Assembly: GCA_963693315.1 (NCBI GenBank)
Contig: CAVNZG010001082.1
Location: 62,001 to 126,000 of the forward strand
Length of the DNA: 64,000 nucleotides
From: Diogma glabrata
Taxonomy: Eukaryota > Arthropoda > Insecta > Diptera > Cylindrotomidae
Reading direction: 5' to 3'
The notes under the pieces are model-generated. The model saw only the letters and a list, made by a program, of their open reading frames with translations, ran no database searches and was not told the DNA's origin. Shown piece by piece: positions 22,466 to 34,463 of the stretch. A program made the translations under genes and the position numbers. Each line of letters starts with the position of its first letter. Positions within the stretch are counted from its first letter, which is position 1.

Positions 22466-25400
22466 TGAGGTTCTGTTCAGAAGTTTCTTGGACCTTTGTC
22501 TTAGCTTATCATGGTTTTGTTTCTCTAGACTGCCCTTTTTGCACCTTGTTGCCTTGTTTAGATAGAACATTGTTTTTCCAGAGCTGTGGGGAACTGAGCT
22601 TATGCATCAGCGTTCTCATTATTTTTGGCCTCTACTTTGCATATATAGTACTTTCCGTAATTCTGGGATGATATAAAATTTGATCAGCAACCAACACCTT
22701 TTCCGAACAAATTTTTCAGAAAATCTAAGAAAGCGAGAATACACTTAAATATTAGATTTGCAATGATTTTTGATCGCCGGTAAGTGTCTTAAACATAGTT
22801 TAATACCATATGCTTGCGTTTCAATTTGTTGTAGCAAAATCTACTATTTTCGAATTTTTTTTTCAACTCAAGTTGTTTTCAAGTTGTTTGGTTTGTTTAT
22901 ATTCGTCCATCGTATTTATTTATTATTTTTCATTGTTTGGTCAAACGTTGAGAATATTCTTGTGATTTGAATTTTAAATTAAATTTTATTAAAATTAATT
23001 TTTGTTCGTTCTCGTTGTTTTATTTGTATAAATGTTGGCAAAACTAGATTTTGTATTTTAATTTTTCAAAGTGGATTTTTTAATTAATAAAAATGTAAAT
23101 ATTGTGAATGTTTTGTTGGAGTTTAATTGTGTTGCTAGAAATGTTAGAAATATCTAAGAGGACAATATGAAATTAATTATTTCTGCATTTGGTGTTCAAA
23201 TAAAAGGCATTAATTTAAAACATATGCGGTTGTGTTTATTTTGTGAAATGAAAGAGATTATGAAATCAACAGGAAAACAAAACTTTATTATCGTTTTTGT
23301 TTAGATCAACGAACAAGTTAGAAATGCTATCCTATTTTAAAAATTTGATAGTCCAAATATACAATTTAAAATTAAATTGAAGAGAATACGGAGAATCCTA
23401 TCCTACGATTAAATTATAAATTGCTAGTTAGGATACAATTTTTCAATGGTAAAAAATCGCATTACGATGCAAAAAATGTTAATTTTTTTTATTAGTTTTT
23501 CATAACCGTCGATACCATGACAATTATGTGTTGTTTATTTTTTCATTACGCACAAGTGCGTTATAAGTTTATTATGTAGATTACGGTATCTTAGTTGAAT
23601 TTCCATTATAAATAAATAAAAATAAATCGTTCTACATTAAATTACCAAAAAATAAGTAATAATTTCTACATTGGTCATCCAAACATTTTTTTGATAAATT
23701 TATTTGGATATTAAATATTTTTAAATACTAATAAAGCTTAAGTATATTTTTGTTACTTCATCATCACCCTTATACTCGTAGAGTACGAATATATTTATCC
23801 AAATGTCGAAACATACATTAACAAAAATTGAAAGCTTATCCAACCCTGATAACGACTTTAAGTTTCCATTCCCACTATCATTATTTATATATTTAATTTA
23901 TAATTCTATCTTTATACTTTAACCAAAATTATTTCCTAATGGATATTCAATATAAATTTTTATATCATAAAATCACTTAAGTTGATAACCCATTTTTAAG
24001 TTGATTTTTCAAGCTTTTTCCACTTTACATTGGTATTCAATTGATCAATTTTCATGTCATTTTCTTATTATGGAAAAACGTATTCTAGAAATATAAAAGA
24101 TTTATTTTATATTGAAAAAACAATCAAATTTAAAACATCCACTTCTTCCCATTTTGGTAATAAATTTATATTTAATAGAAATGTTTGATTTTTTTTGTCA
24201 CACCGAAGATTGGCTAGATGGACATATAAGAAGAAAATACGGTTTGCTTAGACATAATGAAAACGTGCAGATTTTTTTTGTGATTAGCTTACATGGTCTT
24301 AAATACGTTTATGAACAAGTTTTTGTCTGAGAATGGGAACATACATAAAAATAGTAGAATCAGTAATATTTTCACACAAAGTACAGGATGTGTCTTCTGG
24401 GTACATGTTTATATTTCTTTCGTTTTTGCCTTCAACTTCTATATCAAAGGAGAAACATTTTGTTTCAAAGTAAACCAAACAATAAAAATATATTTGTAAG
24501 GATCAACATTAATATTGTTTGACAAAAATTGTTTGAGTTTTATACTTGTATAAAACATGAATTGGATTTTTTAACAACATTTGGGTTAAGACAAGACATG
24601 AAAAAGAAACATAAAAGAAACATAAAAGAACAATATTTAGAACAAAGCTTTTAAAAATGCTTGAAGTAGCAGAATATGAAAAGGAAGAAAGAAGTTTGTA
24701 CAAAATTCAACTTTACATTACTTATTTGGTGGATACAGAAAATGGGTAGATCGTTAAAGAACGGCAAAATAAATATCTTTGAAAGTTTTTTGAAGAATTT
24801 TGACCCAAAAATGCTGTAACATAAACTTTAATTTTAATCTTATTAAATGTATAGGCATGCCATGCATTTGCAAAACTTATAGCTGATGACAGTTTTTTGT
24901 TGTGACAAAAATTACTAATTAGCTCCTCAATTGGACGCATGAGCTTTTAGTAATAAGCTGTCTCCTAACGACAAGGCAAGTGATGTTCGAGAAAGGTTTT
25001 TGATTTCGGTTGACTTTTTGTTGTTTTTTGAAGTTCCTTTTACAGTTTTTTTTTGTTATTTTCTTTTGTTAATTTTTTTAATTCAATTCACAATTTTTAT
25101 TTCCAATACATAGATGTATTTAATACCTTTAGGTTTTTTTTCATTTTTTATTATTATTTAAAGTTTAATTTTATTATTATTATTTTTTTTGAATATTTAT
25201 TTGTTTTAGTTTTTAAAATTTTATTTATAATTTTTATTCGTTTTTTTTCTCTGTTAAATTTTTTAATTCGATTCAATTTTTCTTATTTCAAATATGTATT
25301 TAATAAAAAAGATAATTAAAAAGTTATTAAAAGTAAAGAAAAACTAGTCTCCTTTTTTTCTTTCCAAACTTATTTATATCATTAATTATAACAAAGTCCT

Positions 25401-25519
25401 CTAAAAATTGTTCAAATTCTTAAAACAACAATTCCTAGCAAGTGTTAGCTCATTATTGAAAAGAAAAACAATTTTTAGGGTTTTGGACCTGATTTAACAG
25501 TTTTTGCGGTTTTGGAGCA
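22466..25519. other. AT-rich DNA without a recognisable gene
   Basis: Many short AT-driven frames (for example 24112-24330, 24722-24940, 25053-25319), with no motif or splice pattern that I can support. Confidence 0.4.
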
Positions 25520-25650
25520 TAAGATTGAGGGTGCTACCGTTGACTGTATATAGTTCATCCGCCAGCACCCCTAAGACATAACCTTGGTTAGTGATATCTC
25601 ATTGCTATTGCCAGTGGTATGTGATATCTCACGTTGTTCCACCCGTAGAT
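25520..25650. repeat. fragment of the dispersed 150-bp repeat (LINE-derivative 5' region)
   Basis: Contains GAGGGTGCTACCGTTGACTG, AGTTCATCCGCCAGCACC, TTGCCAGTGGTATGTG and ATATCTCACGTTGT, as in 44028-44200, and parts of 7150-7300. It stops before the leader and 3' UTR found in the 43569-44205 copy. Confidence 0.65.
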
Positions 25651-27157
25651 CAAAACTTAAAAAACTTTTCGAAGCAATTAAAACTGGTCACTCCATTATT
25701 TTGAAACTATTTTCTATTCATAATTATTGTGGTAGGTAGATTTAAAATATACAACTGTGGTACCTCACTATTAAAGGTACCTAAATATATCCTGTCCACA
25801 GGTATTTTGAATACAACTTTGAGTAGAACTTGAACTTTAAATGAAACACAAATACTTTTAAATACTTATTTTTTGAGTACATAATTTATTATAACTTTAT
25901 TTACAATTATTTAATATTTTTCGTTTTTTTTTAATTTGTAAATTTTAACTTTTTGTTTTAACTAAACTATCTGCTCTCCTAGCAATTCGGTGTAGTGTTC
26001 AAATCAATCTAACTGACATTTTTCTAAAATTCAAATTGGAGTAATGATGCATTTTTTCCGTTAAACCAATCAAAAATATTTTGTTTAAATCAAACTTAAT
26101 TTTCCTTACCCCAATTAAAAATTTAACGAACATCCCCTCCAAAATAAGCAAAAGTCAAAAACTCTAAGTTCATTTTTTTTTAATTAAACGTCCGTATAAT
26201 TGCTGAGTAATTAATTAAATATTAATATTAATTTCAATACGTTTTGTAATTAAATATATTAGAAAAAATATCAAAGCGATGCAATTTGACTTTTATTAAA
26301 TTATTGGGAAATTCGAATATCGAATTGTTATGAATTAAATTTAAGTTAATTTTAAACTTTTGTTCGAGACTTTGAGAACAGGTCATAACACTCGCCACCC
26401 TAAATAATAAGAGAAGATGTTTATGGAAAGGTACATCTTCTGGAATTGTAATATACTACTGTATTCATTGTATAGTTTTTGTTTTGCAGATTTAAACAAT
26501 CGTTTATTATTTGGGTTTTTTAGTTTCATACATAAGACAAACTATGGAAAACTAAAATGAAGAATTGACAAACAAAAACACGTATTTATCAAAAATCGCA
26601 CTTAAGTCGCGCAATTTTTTATATAAAAGTTTTTAGTGCAAACTTGAGAATTCGAATTTAAAGAATTTGAAAACTAGAAAATTCGAATACTAGAAGAAAC
26701 AAGGAACATGTAGAACTTTAAAATTTTGAAAATAAACAATGTAAACTTAATGGAAGTTCAAAACATAGAAAACATAGAATTTGATTTTAAAGAGTCTCTT
26801 AAAGGAATGAGAAATCACCAAATTTAAAACTGAAAATTTTAGAAATTAGGAATAAATTTTCCAACATTTTTATATTCAGATTTTGAAGATTTGAACTTGA
26901 AGATTTAAGTTTTTTAATTTTCTTGCTTTTAGTTTTTCTAATAGTTTTTTCGAATAAAAATTTGTTGATTAAATAATTGGAAAATTAGTAGTTTTAAATA
27001 TTGAAACTAGAAATGAACAATATAGACTAAAACTAGGTAAAAAATGGAAAGTAAGATACTGAAAAAGTTAGTAAAAACGAATATTTAAAACTTACAAAAA
27101 AACTAAAATGAAAGAAAATAGAAAAATTAATGTTTCTATTCAAAATAGCCATTTTTG
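25651..27157. other. AT-rich DNA without a recognisable gene
   Basis: Nothing supported. TAACACTCGCCACC near 26388 has retroelement-like composition but no partner. Confidence 0.4.
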
Positions 27158-27276
27158 TATCATGTACATAAAATAAGGTTTTTTAGGACGAATACTTGCT
27201 GTTTCCGGACGAGGCGTTAGCCGAGTCCGGAATAGCAAATGATTCCTAAAAAACCTAATTTAGGTACGTGATGCAA
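27158..27276. repeat. hairpin MITE with a GC-rich loop
   Basis: Two arms of about 50 bases pair along their length: ATAAGGTTTTTTAGGA with TCCTAAAAAACCTAAT, and GCTGTTTCCGGAC with GTCCGGAATAGC. The loop holds GAGGCGTTAGCCGA, which can fold again. No coding capacity. Confidence 0.75.
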
Positions 27277-27412
27277 ACAATATTTTGTTTGTAATAACTC
27301 TCCAAAATTTTCCAGAGTACCTAATCCATTAGATACCAACGAAATATTCGAAACCATAATAACTATTAATCGAATGGAAAAGAAAGCCTTGAATGAAAAA
27401 CAATAACAATAC

Positions 27413-28719
27413 TTTATTTTATTTTACTTTTTTTTATTTTATTTTATTTTATTTTATTTCATTTCATTTCATTTCATTTCATTTCATTTCATTTTATTTT
27501 ATTATTATTTTATTTTATTTTATTTTATTTTATTTTATTTTATTTTATTTTATTTTATTTTATTTTATTTTATTTTATTTTATTTTATTTTATTTTATTT
27601 TATTTCATTTCATTTCATTTCATTTCATTTCATTTCATTTCATTTCATTTCATTTCATTTCATTTCAATTCATTTCATTTCATTTCATTTCATTTCATTT
27701 CATTTCATTTCATTTCATTTCATTTCATTTCATTTCATTTCATTTCATTTCATTTCATTTCATTTCATTTCATTTCATTTCATTTCATTTCATTTCATTT
27801 CATTTCATTTCATTTCATTTCATTTCATTTCATTTCATTTCATTTCATTTCATTTCATTTCATTTCATTTCATTTCATTTCATTTCATTTCATTTCATTT
27901 CATTTCATTTCATTTCATTTCATTTCATTTCATTTCATTTCATTTCATTTCATTTCATTTCATTTCATTTCATTTCATTTCATTTCATTTCATTTCATTT
28001 CATTTCATTTCACTTATTTCAGTTCATTTCATTTCATTTCATTTCATTTCAGTTCATTTCATTTCATTTCATTTCATTTCATTTCATTTCATTTCATTTC
28101 ATTTCATTTTATTTTATTTTATTTTATTTTATTTTATTTTATTTTATTTTATTTTATTTTATTTTATTTTATTTTTTTTTATTTTATTTTATTTTATTTT
28201 ATTTTATTTTATTGTATTTTATTGTATTTTATTTTATTTTATTTTATTTTATTTTATTTTATTTTATTTTATTTTATTTTATTTTATTTTATTTTATTTT
28301 ATTTTATTTTATTTTATTTTATTTTATTTTATTTTATTTTATTTTATTTTATTTTATTTTATTTTATTTTATTTTATTTTATTTTATTTTATTTTATTTT
28401 ATTTTATTTTATTTTATTTTATTTTATTTTATTTTATTTTATTTTATTTTATTTTATTTTATTTTATTTTATTTTATTTTATTTTATTTTATTTTATTTT
28501 ATTTTATTTTATTTTACTTTATTTATTTTATTTTATTTTATTTTATTTTATTTTATTTTATTTTATTTTATTTTATTTTATTTTATTTTATTTTATTTTA
28601 TTTTATTTTATTTTATTTTATTTTATTTTATTTTATTTTATTTTATTTTATTTTATTTTATTTTATTTTATTTTATTTATTTTATTTTATTTTATTTTAT
28701 TTTATTTTATTTTATTTTG
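27413..28719. repeat. 1.3-kb pentanucleotide array, TTTTA with blocks of TTTCA
   Basis: Blocks in order: TTTTA to about 27455, TTTCA to about 27492, TTTTA to about 27602, TTTCA for about 500 bases to about 28105 (with rare TTTCAGT or CACTT variants near 28012 and 28050), then TTTTA to the end with a few interruptions. A 450-codon frame (27393-28745) exists only because the pentamer contains no stop in that reading; it is not a gene. Confidence 0.95.
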
Positions 28720-29109
28720 TAACAATATTGAATCATTTAAAATAGTCATAAAATGGTTGCTATGACGACTTTTACGGCCTAGGCCGAAAATTAAGCATTT
28801 TACGGACTGAAATGAGTCCAATGAAATGAAATGAGTCCTATGAATAGCTATTTTTGTGAGCGTATACAAAAATGTTTATTTATTATTTTATTTTCTCACA
28901 AAATTTATTTTATTTCTTTTATTTTATTTTCTGTTTATTTTTAGATTATTTTATTTTCCCACAAAAAAATTTGTATAAAGATGTTTCTTTTGATACACTT
29001 AATGGTTTTCTTTGACAAATTTTCAATTTAGTGATCATGCTCTTGGTTTTGGATATAGTTGGCAACTATCAAGGTGACCTGAAAGTCAAATATACTACAT
29101 AGTAATTAT

Positions 29110-29515
29110 CCGTAGTAATTTCCCAAGGGTGGTGATAATTCGAAATAATTGTTTGCCAACAATTTCGAAGGCAAGTATATTACCACTTGCTTGAGGAATT
29201 TTCCAAAAAATCATGAGAATTTATCAACGAACAAGGGGAGTTCGTTTAGAAAAATTTTTGCCATTTTTCATTTCTTTATATATTTTTTATGAATTATACG
29301 TTGGCCTACTAGGATATCAGTGAATTATTTCAAAAATTATTTGATAATTTTTAATATCGCAGTAGGCCATACATATAACTATTTGTTATTCAAACGTTGT
29401 TTAATTTTAATAATCTGATTAGTTCAAATGTTATTGGTGAAATTGAATGATGTCATTACATTTTAGAGATTTTCATTGGGTTGAATTAAAATAAAACTAA
29501 GGCAAAAAAGTTTTA
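29110..29515. repeat. dispersed repeat gamma, copy 2
   Basis: Counterpart of 17320-17725. Around 29300-29365 a pair of inverted 15-base arms (GGCCTACTAGGATAT and ATATCGCAGTAGGCC) encloses an AT-rich loop. Confidence 0.65.
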
Positions 29516-29739
29516 ATTTTTTTGAAAAATTCTCGCAAAATATTATGAGAATTTATTATCAGTTGTGGACAATTCATTTAGAAGATTGTGAGCCAACTTT
29601 ACTAAGTAATTGCAATTAAAATAATAAATAATAAAATAATAGATAATAAAATAATTTTTTTTTTTTTTTTTTTTTTTTTAATAAGAAGTGTTGTGTAGTA
29701 GGAATTACAAAATGTGTCACAACAACACATAGATACCTT

Positions 29740-32646
29740 TTAAGACGTAGGTCCCACAACAACATGCGTCTTGAGGTATAGGTGGACGCTTTTTTTAAAT
29801 TTTTGTGGATTGAAAGCACTCGAGACTATTGATTCGGGCAAAGCATTCCATGTGTACGATGTACGCACAAAGAAATCTCTTTGCATTCTATTACTATGAC
29901 AGTGAGTAATCTCGACAGTTCGACCGCCCGCACACACCGATTGACGAGTAAAACGGGGAAAAACATATGTCTGAGGCATTATGGACCTGATTTCATCCGA
30001 GCACTGCTGGTGACGATATTTATAAAAAACAACGAGATCAGCAACAGTGCGACGATGTTGCAGGGAATCAAGACCTAATGTTAAATCTCGATCACCAACA
30101 ATTCGTATAGCTCGCTTTTGAACAGAGTCCAAAAGAGCCAGGATAGTAACAGATGCAGCGCCCCAAACTTGACAACAATACTCCATACAGGGACGAATAT
30201 AGGACTTATAAATGTGGAGTAATTGATGCGAAGTAAAATATTTTTTACATCTATTGAGGAGGCCGAGTTTTCTTGACGCGCTCTTTGCCATGGCCATTAT
30301 ATGATCGTTCCAGAGTAAGTCATTGGATATTGTGACTCCCAATAAACGAATGCTTTCACATTCGCGTATTTGGTCGTCACACATATTAATTGAAATATCA
30401 TTGGGAAACTCGGTCTTTGATCTGGAAACAATCAATAGCTGTGTTTTGGTGGAATTAAAATTGACCAAATTTTTGTCACCCCAATCGGCGACTTTTTTTA
30501 GGTCCTCGTTTACATTTATGGCAGCGTCTCTCCGGACGGGATTTATTCGTTCATGCATTTTACCCTTTGAAGATAGGGGGACGAATGACTTGTGCAGTGT
30601 ACTATCATCTGCAAAACTATTTATTGGGTTACTGGTGATTTGCAACAGTTCGTTGATATAAATTAAAAATAAAGTGGGAGATAAAACTGAGCCTTGGGGT
30701 ACACCAGCGTTAATTAGTTTAGACTCAGAAGAAAAGCCATCTATAGATACCGAGATGTATCGGTTAGACAGAAAATTTTGAATCAACTTCACGACTGCGG
30801 GATGAAAACCGTACGCAACGAGCTTGTTGATCAAGTTGGCATGCCAAATTCGATCAAATGCTTTTGAGATGTCTAATGCGATCACGTACGTTTCACCACC
30901 TTTCTCAAGTATGCTATTCCAAATATGTGCCACATAGTTCAATAGATCTGTTGTTGATCTTTTGTTTCTAAAGCCGTATTGGCTGTCAGATATCAAATGG
31001 TTGTCTTCCAAAAGTTTGGATATGTGTGAATTAATATAGTGCTCGTATATTTTAGACATGACTGGGAGTAAGGCTATTGGTCTATAATTTGAAATATCAC
31101 ATTTCGTTCCTTTTTTTGGGACAGGCTGGACATTGGCCAGCTTCCAGCAGGATGGATAAATACCAGATTTATAGGATTTATAAAATATTTTGGTGAGGGT
31201 TGGTGCAAGTTCTTTTGAAAATGTTTTTAGAATAACAGGAGGAATGTTGTCCAGACCAGAAGCTTTGTTGTTGTTTAACCCCCTTAAAAGTTTTTCGACA
31301 ATTTTGGGTTTGAAATGTAATTGTTTCATATTAACTCCTGAAGACTGGGTTTGGGGTATTTCTTTGGGAGTTTCTAAAACTGTTGAATTTGAAGCAAAGC
31401 GTTCCGCGAACAATGTAGCTTTCCTTGCAGGGTCAGTAATGATTGAGTCACCATCAATGATAGGAGGGATAGAAGATTTAGTACCACAATTTAAAGAATT
31501 AATGGCACTGTAAAAACTTTTGTCAGAAATTGACATACTCGAAAGTTTTGCCGCTTTCGCTCTGTCAATCTTTGCTTTTTCGTTTTCGATTATCTGGTTT
31601 GATATTTTATTAGCCTTTAAATATTGGGATCGATTAACAGAGTTCTTTTTGTGAATCCAAATATTAAATAATCTACGTTTGTTTCTAAGAGCCAATTTGG
31701 CTGCTTTCGAAAACAAATATTTTTGTTGGGGTTTCATTATTGAAAAGGGAACGAATTTGTTAATACCGAATTGAATGGTTTCAGTAAAGTTTTGAGCAGA
31801 AACATTTACATCGTCAGTATAAAAACAATGACGATCAAAAGGGAAACCTTGAAAAAAACTTCGGAGACCATTGGTGTCCATTTTTGAAAAGTGAAATATT
31901 TTACGGGATTTGGGAACTCTAGTTTGTAGCAAATCAGTTTTGATAACTGATGTGATTAGATAATGGTCAGAATTTCCAATACTACCCTTATCGACATTGA
32001 CACTAGTAATATCTGGCATAGATGTGAGATAAAGGTCTAAGAGAAAACTTTTATCACCGCCATTACGAGGAGTGAAAGTTGGGCTTTTTACAATCTGCGT
32101 CAGGTCGTGCGATGCAGCAAATATTTCTGCCTGCCTTCCATTGTTGTCGTCGGTCATTTTGGAAAATTCCAACCACGATTTGTTGTGGACGTTGAAGTCA
32201 CCGGTAACGATAACCTCACAACTTTGAAATTGTGCTCTAATTTCGTCGACAACATTAGTCAAGTCATTAAAAAAATTGGGATTATGTTTGTTTGGGGACC
32301 GGTATAGAGCTATTGTGAAAAAAGAAATTTCAGGTAGACAAACCTTTAATACTACTGTACTGTAGCCATCACCATGTACTTCATAATTTGGAAAGCGTTT
32401 ATATGCAACACTCTCATGAATGTATGCACATACACCTTGATGGAGTTTAAAAGCTGATTCAAGCCTATATTTGGGATTTAGTGTTACGTCATAGGGATAG
32501 TTTTCAGAAACTTGTGTTTCCGTAAGAAAAAGAATATGCGGTTGGTCGTGCTCGAGATGATGTTGCACGGCGTCCCGGTTGGCATTCAATCCACAAATAT
32601 TTTGGATGTGTATTTTAAAAAGTTTTTTATCAAATGTGATAGTCAT
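29740..32646 (-). CDS. LINE polyprotein: APE endonuclease and reverse transcriptase
   Basis: 968 residues with no internal stop. The N-terminal domain is an APE-type endonuclease: TETQ with the catalytic Glu at residue 43, YRSPN at 115-119, GDFN at 149-152 and SDH at 226-228. The reverse transcriptase follows: NKASGLDNIP at 460-469, YRPIALL at 521-527, LDISKAFDRIWH at 591-602, GVPQGSVLSP at 648-657 and the catalytic box FADDS at 678-682. The C-terminal region (LDSVQKRAIRIVGD, LQHRRTVADLVVFYKY) is typical of the CR1/Daphne/Jockey part of the LINE tree. There is no RNase H and no zinc-knuckle ORF1. The protein nicks the target and primes reverse transcription of the element RNA there. All visible key residues are present, so the copy may be active. 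The exact clade needs a tree. Confidence 0.9.
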   Translation of the reverse strand: MTITFDKKLFKIHIQNICGLNANRDAVQHHLEHDQPHILFLTETQVSENYPYDVTLNPKYRLESAFKLHQGVCAYIHESVAYKRFPNYEVHGDGYSTVVLKVCLPEISFFTIALYRSPNKHNPNFFNDLTNVVDEIRAQFQSCEVIVTGDFNVHNKSWLEFSKMTDDNNGRQAEIFAASHDLTQIVKSPTFTPRNGGDKSFLLDLYLTSMPDITSVNVDKGSIGNSDHYLITSVIKTDLLQTRVPKSRKIFHFSKMDTNGLRSFFQGFPFDRHCFYTDDVNVSAQNFTETIQFGINKFVPFSIMKPQQKYLFSKAAKLALRNKRRLFNIWIHKKNSVNRSQYLKANKISNQIIENEKAKIDRAKAAKLSSMSISDKSFYSAINSLNCGTKSSIPPIIDGDSIITDPARKATLFAERFASNSTVLETPKEIPQTQSSGVNMKQLHFKPKIVEKLLRGLNNNKASGLDNIPPVILKTFSKELAPTLTKIFYKSYKSGIYPSCWKLANVQPVPKKGTKCDISNYRPIALLPVMSKIYEHYINSHISKLLEDNHLISDSQYGFRNKRSTTDLLNYVAHIWNSILEKGGETYVIALDISKAFDRIWHANLINKLVAYGFHPAVVKLIQNFLSNRYISVSIDGFSSESKLINAGVPQGSVLSPTLFLIYINELLQITSNPINSFADDSTLHKSFVPLSSKGKMHERINPVRRDAAINVNEDLKKVADWGDKNLVNFNSTKTQLLIVSRSKTEFPNDISINMCDDQIRECESIRLLGVTISNDLLWNDHIMAMAKSASRKLGLLNRCKKYFTSHQLLHIYKSYIRPCMEYCCQVWGAASVTILALLDSVQKRAIRIVGDRDLTLGLDSLQHRRTVADLVVFYKYRHQQCSDEIRSIMPQTYVFPRFTRQSVCAGGRTVEITHCHSNRMQRDFFVRTSYTWNALPESIVSSAFNPQKFKKSVHLYLKTHVVVGPTS

Positions 32647-33165
32647 TTGATCTAAATATAATTTTTTTAAAAAATGGGTAACTAAACAATAAATCCTATC
32701 ATATAATAAAATATGACATAGGCCAATATTTCATGATAGGATGTAAGAAATAATAAACAGGTGAAAACAAAGTTTTTAAAAAATTTGAAAGGTTACTAAA
32801 ATATTTATCCATATTGTTCCCACGAGTTTAGACGCAATAAAGGTCACCAACAGGTCTTCGTCTATACCTGTTAGAAGTCTATATACAACTGGGGGCGACA
32901 GGTGCCCAGAGGATGGTACTTTTGTGGTTTGACCCTGCAAGAGTCCTCTCTAGTGTGTACCCACCAGGGGGTGCTAATAAGGGAGCACCTTCCCGCGACC
33001 CGGGCGGCTAAGCCAAGGTCCCCGTTCCCGCTAGACATGACAACAGGTTTACGGTTTGTAATAGCAGGCTAGAGCCCACTATAGCTCAGGTACCTCGGGT
33101 TCGCCATGTCCCGTATCACGGTCTAATCAGACCAGTGATCCCTGAGGTGTGATAATAATGTGTGA
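32647..33165 (-). promoter_or_regulatory. 5' leader of the LINE
   Basis: GC-rich (for example CGCCCGGGTCGCGGGAAGG) in a very AT-rich setting, with several potential hairpins and no ORF1. The 70-90 bases closest to the ORF (about 32675-32745, containing GACATAGGCCAATATTTCAT) are retained in the deleted derivatives at 34464-34705 and 43569-44205. LINEs usually carry an internal promoter here; I infer this from position only. Confidence 0.5.
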
Positions 33166-33170
33166 TAATA

Positions 33171-34436
33171 AACTAATAAACTAATAAAATAATAAAATAA
33201 TAAAATAATAAAATAATAAAATAATAAAATAATAAAATAATAAAATAATAAAATAATAAAATAATAAAATAATAAAATAATAAAATAATAAAATAATAAA
33301 ATAATAAAATAATAAAATAATAAAATAATAAAATAATAAAATAATAAAATAATAAAATAATAAAATAATAAAATAATAAAATAATAAAATAATAAAATAA
33401 TAAAATAATAAAATAATAAAATAATAAAATAATAAAATAATAAAATAATAAAATAATAAAATAATAAAATAATAAAATAATAAAATAATAAAATAATAAA
33501 ATAATAAAATAATAAAATAATAAAATAATAAAATAACAAAATAATAAAATAATAAAATAATAAAATAATAAAATAATAAAATAATAAAATAATAAAATAA
33601 TAAAGTAATCAAACAATAAAATAACAAAATAATAAAATAATAAAGTAATAAAATAATAAAATAATAAAATAATAAAATAATAAAATAATAAAATAATAAA
33701 ATAATAAAATAATAAAATAATAAAATAATAAAATAATAAAATAATAAAATAATAAAATAATAAAATAATAAAATAATAAAATAATAAAATAATAAAATAA
33801 TAAAATAATAAAATAATAAAATAATAAAATAATAAAATAATAAAATAATAAAATAATAAAATAATAAAATAATAAAATAATAAAATAATAAAATAATAAA
33901 ATAATAAAATAATAAAATAATAAAATAATAAAATAATAAAATAATAAAATAATAAAATAATAAAATAATAAAATAATAAAATAATAAAATAATAAAATAA
34001 TAAAATAATAAAATAATAAAATAATAAAATAATAAAATAATAAAATAATAAAATAATAAAATAATAAAATAATAAAATAATAAAATAATAAAATAATAAA
34101 ATAATAAAATAATAAAATAATAAAATAATAAAATAATAAAATAATAAAATAATAAAATAATAAAATAATAAAATAATAAAATAATAAAATAATAAAATAA
34201 TAAAATAACAAAATAATAAAATAATAAAATAATAAAATAATAAAATAATAAAATAATAAAATAATAAAATAATAAAATAGTATATTATAAAATAATAAAA
34301 TAATAAAATAATAAAATAATGAAATAATAAAATAATAAAGTAATCAAACAATAAAATAACAAAATAATAAAATTATAAAATAACAAAATAATAAAATAAT
34401 AAAATAATAAAATAATAAAAAAATAAAATAATAATA
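33171..34436. repeat. 1.27-kb octanucleotide array, AATAAAAT
   Basis: An almost perfect tandem array of an 8-base unit with rare variants (AACAAAAT, AAAGTAAT, ATCAAACAAT) near 33535, 33605-33645, 34207 and 34330-34385. It joins the 5' end of the intact LINE on one side and the 3' end of a deleted LINE derivative on the other. Because the unit lacks stops on the minus strand, several long repetitive frames appear there (33123-34351); they are not genes. Confidence 0.95.
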
Positions 34437-34463
34437 AAGTTTAATTAAAATAATTTTAAGACG

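Larger units (their letters stand above)
29655..33165 (-). mobile_element. apparently full-length non-LTR (LINE) retrotransposon
   Basis: The element reads on the minus strand: a GC-rich leader (about 33165-32647), one long ORF (32646-29740), a short 3' UTR ending CACTTCTTATT and a 25-base poly(A) (T run at 29655-29679). AATAAAAT-type repeats border both ends: 29616-29652 beyond the poly(A), and the 1.27-kb array beyond the 5' end. This fits insertion into an octamer array. No separate ORF1 is present. A partial second copy lies at 63019-64000, and several internally deleted derivatives lie between 34 and 44 kb. Confidence 0.85.

Noticed and set aside
22414..22671. 85-codon hydrophobic plus-strand frame
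   Set aside because: Partly antisense to the dead LINE linker and otherwise AT-driven.
27393..28745. 450-codon open frame on the plus strand
   Set aside because: It is a translation of the TTTTA/TTTCA array; the pentamer simply lacks stops in all frames used.
31190..31513. 107-codon plus-strand frame (and others at 29881-30078, 30323-30661, 32107-32307)
   Set aside because: Antisense shadows of the intact LINE ORF.
33123..34351. Several long repetitive frames (up to 392 codons) on the minus strand
   Set aside because: They translate the AATAAAAT octamer array and have no protein features.
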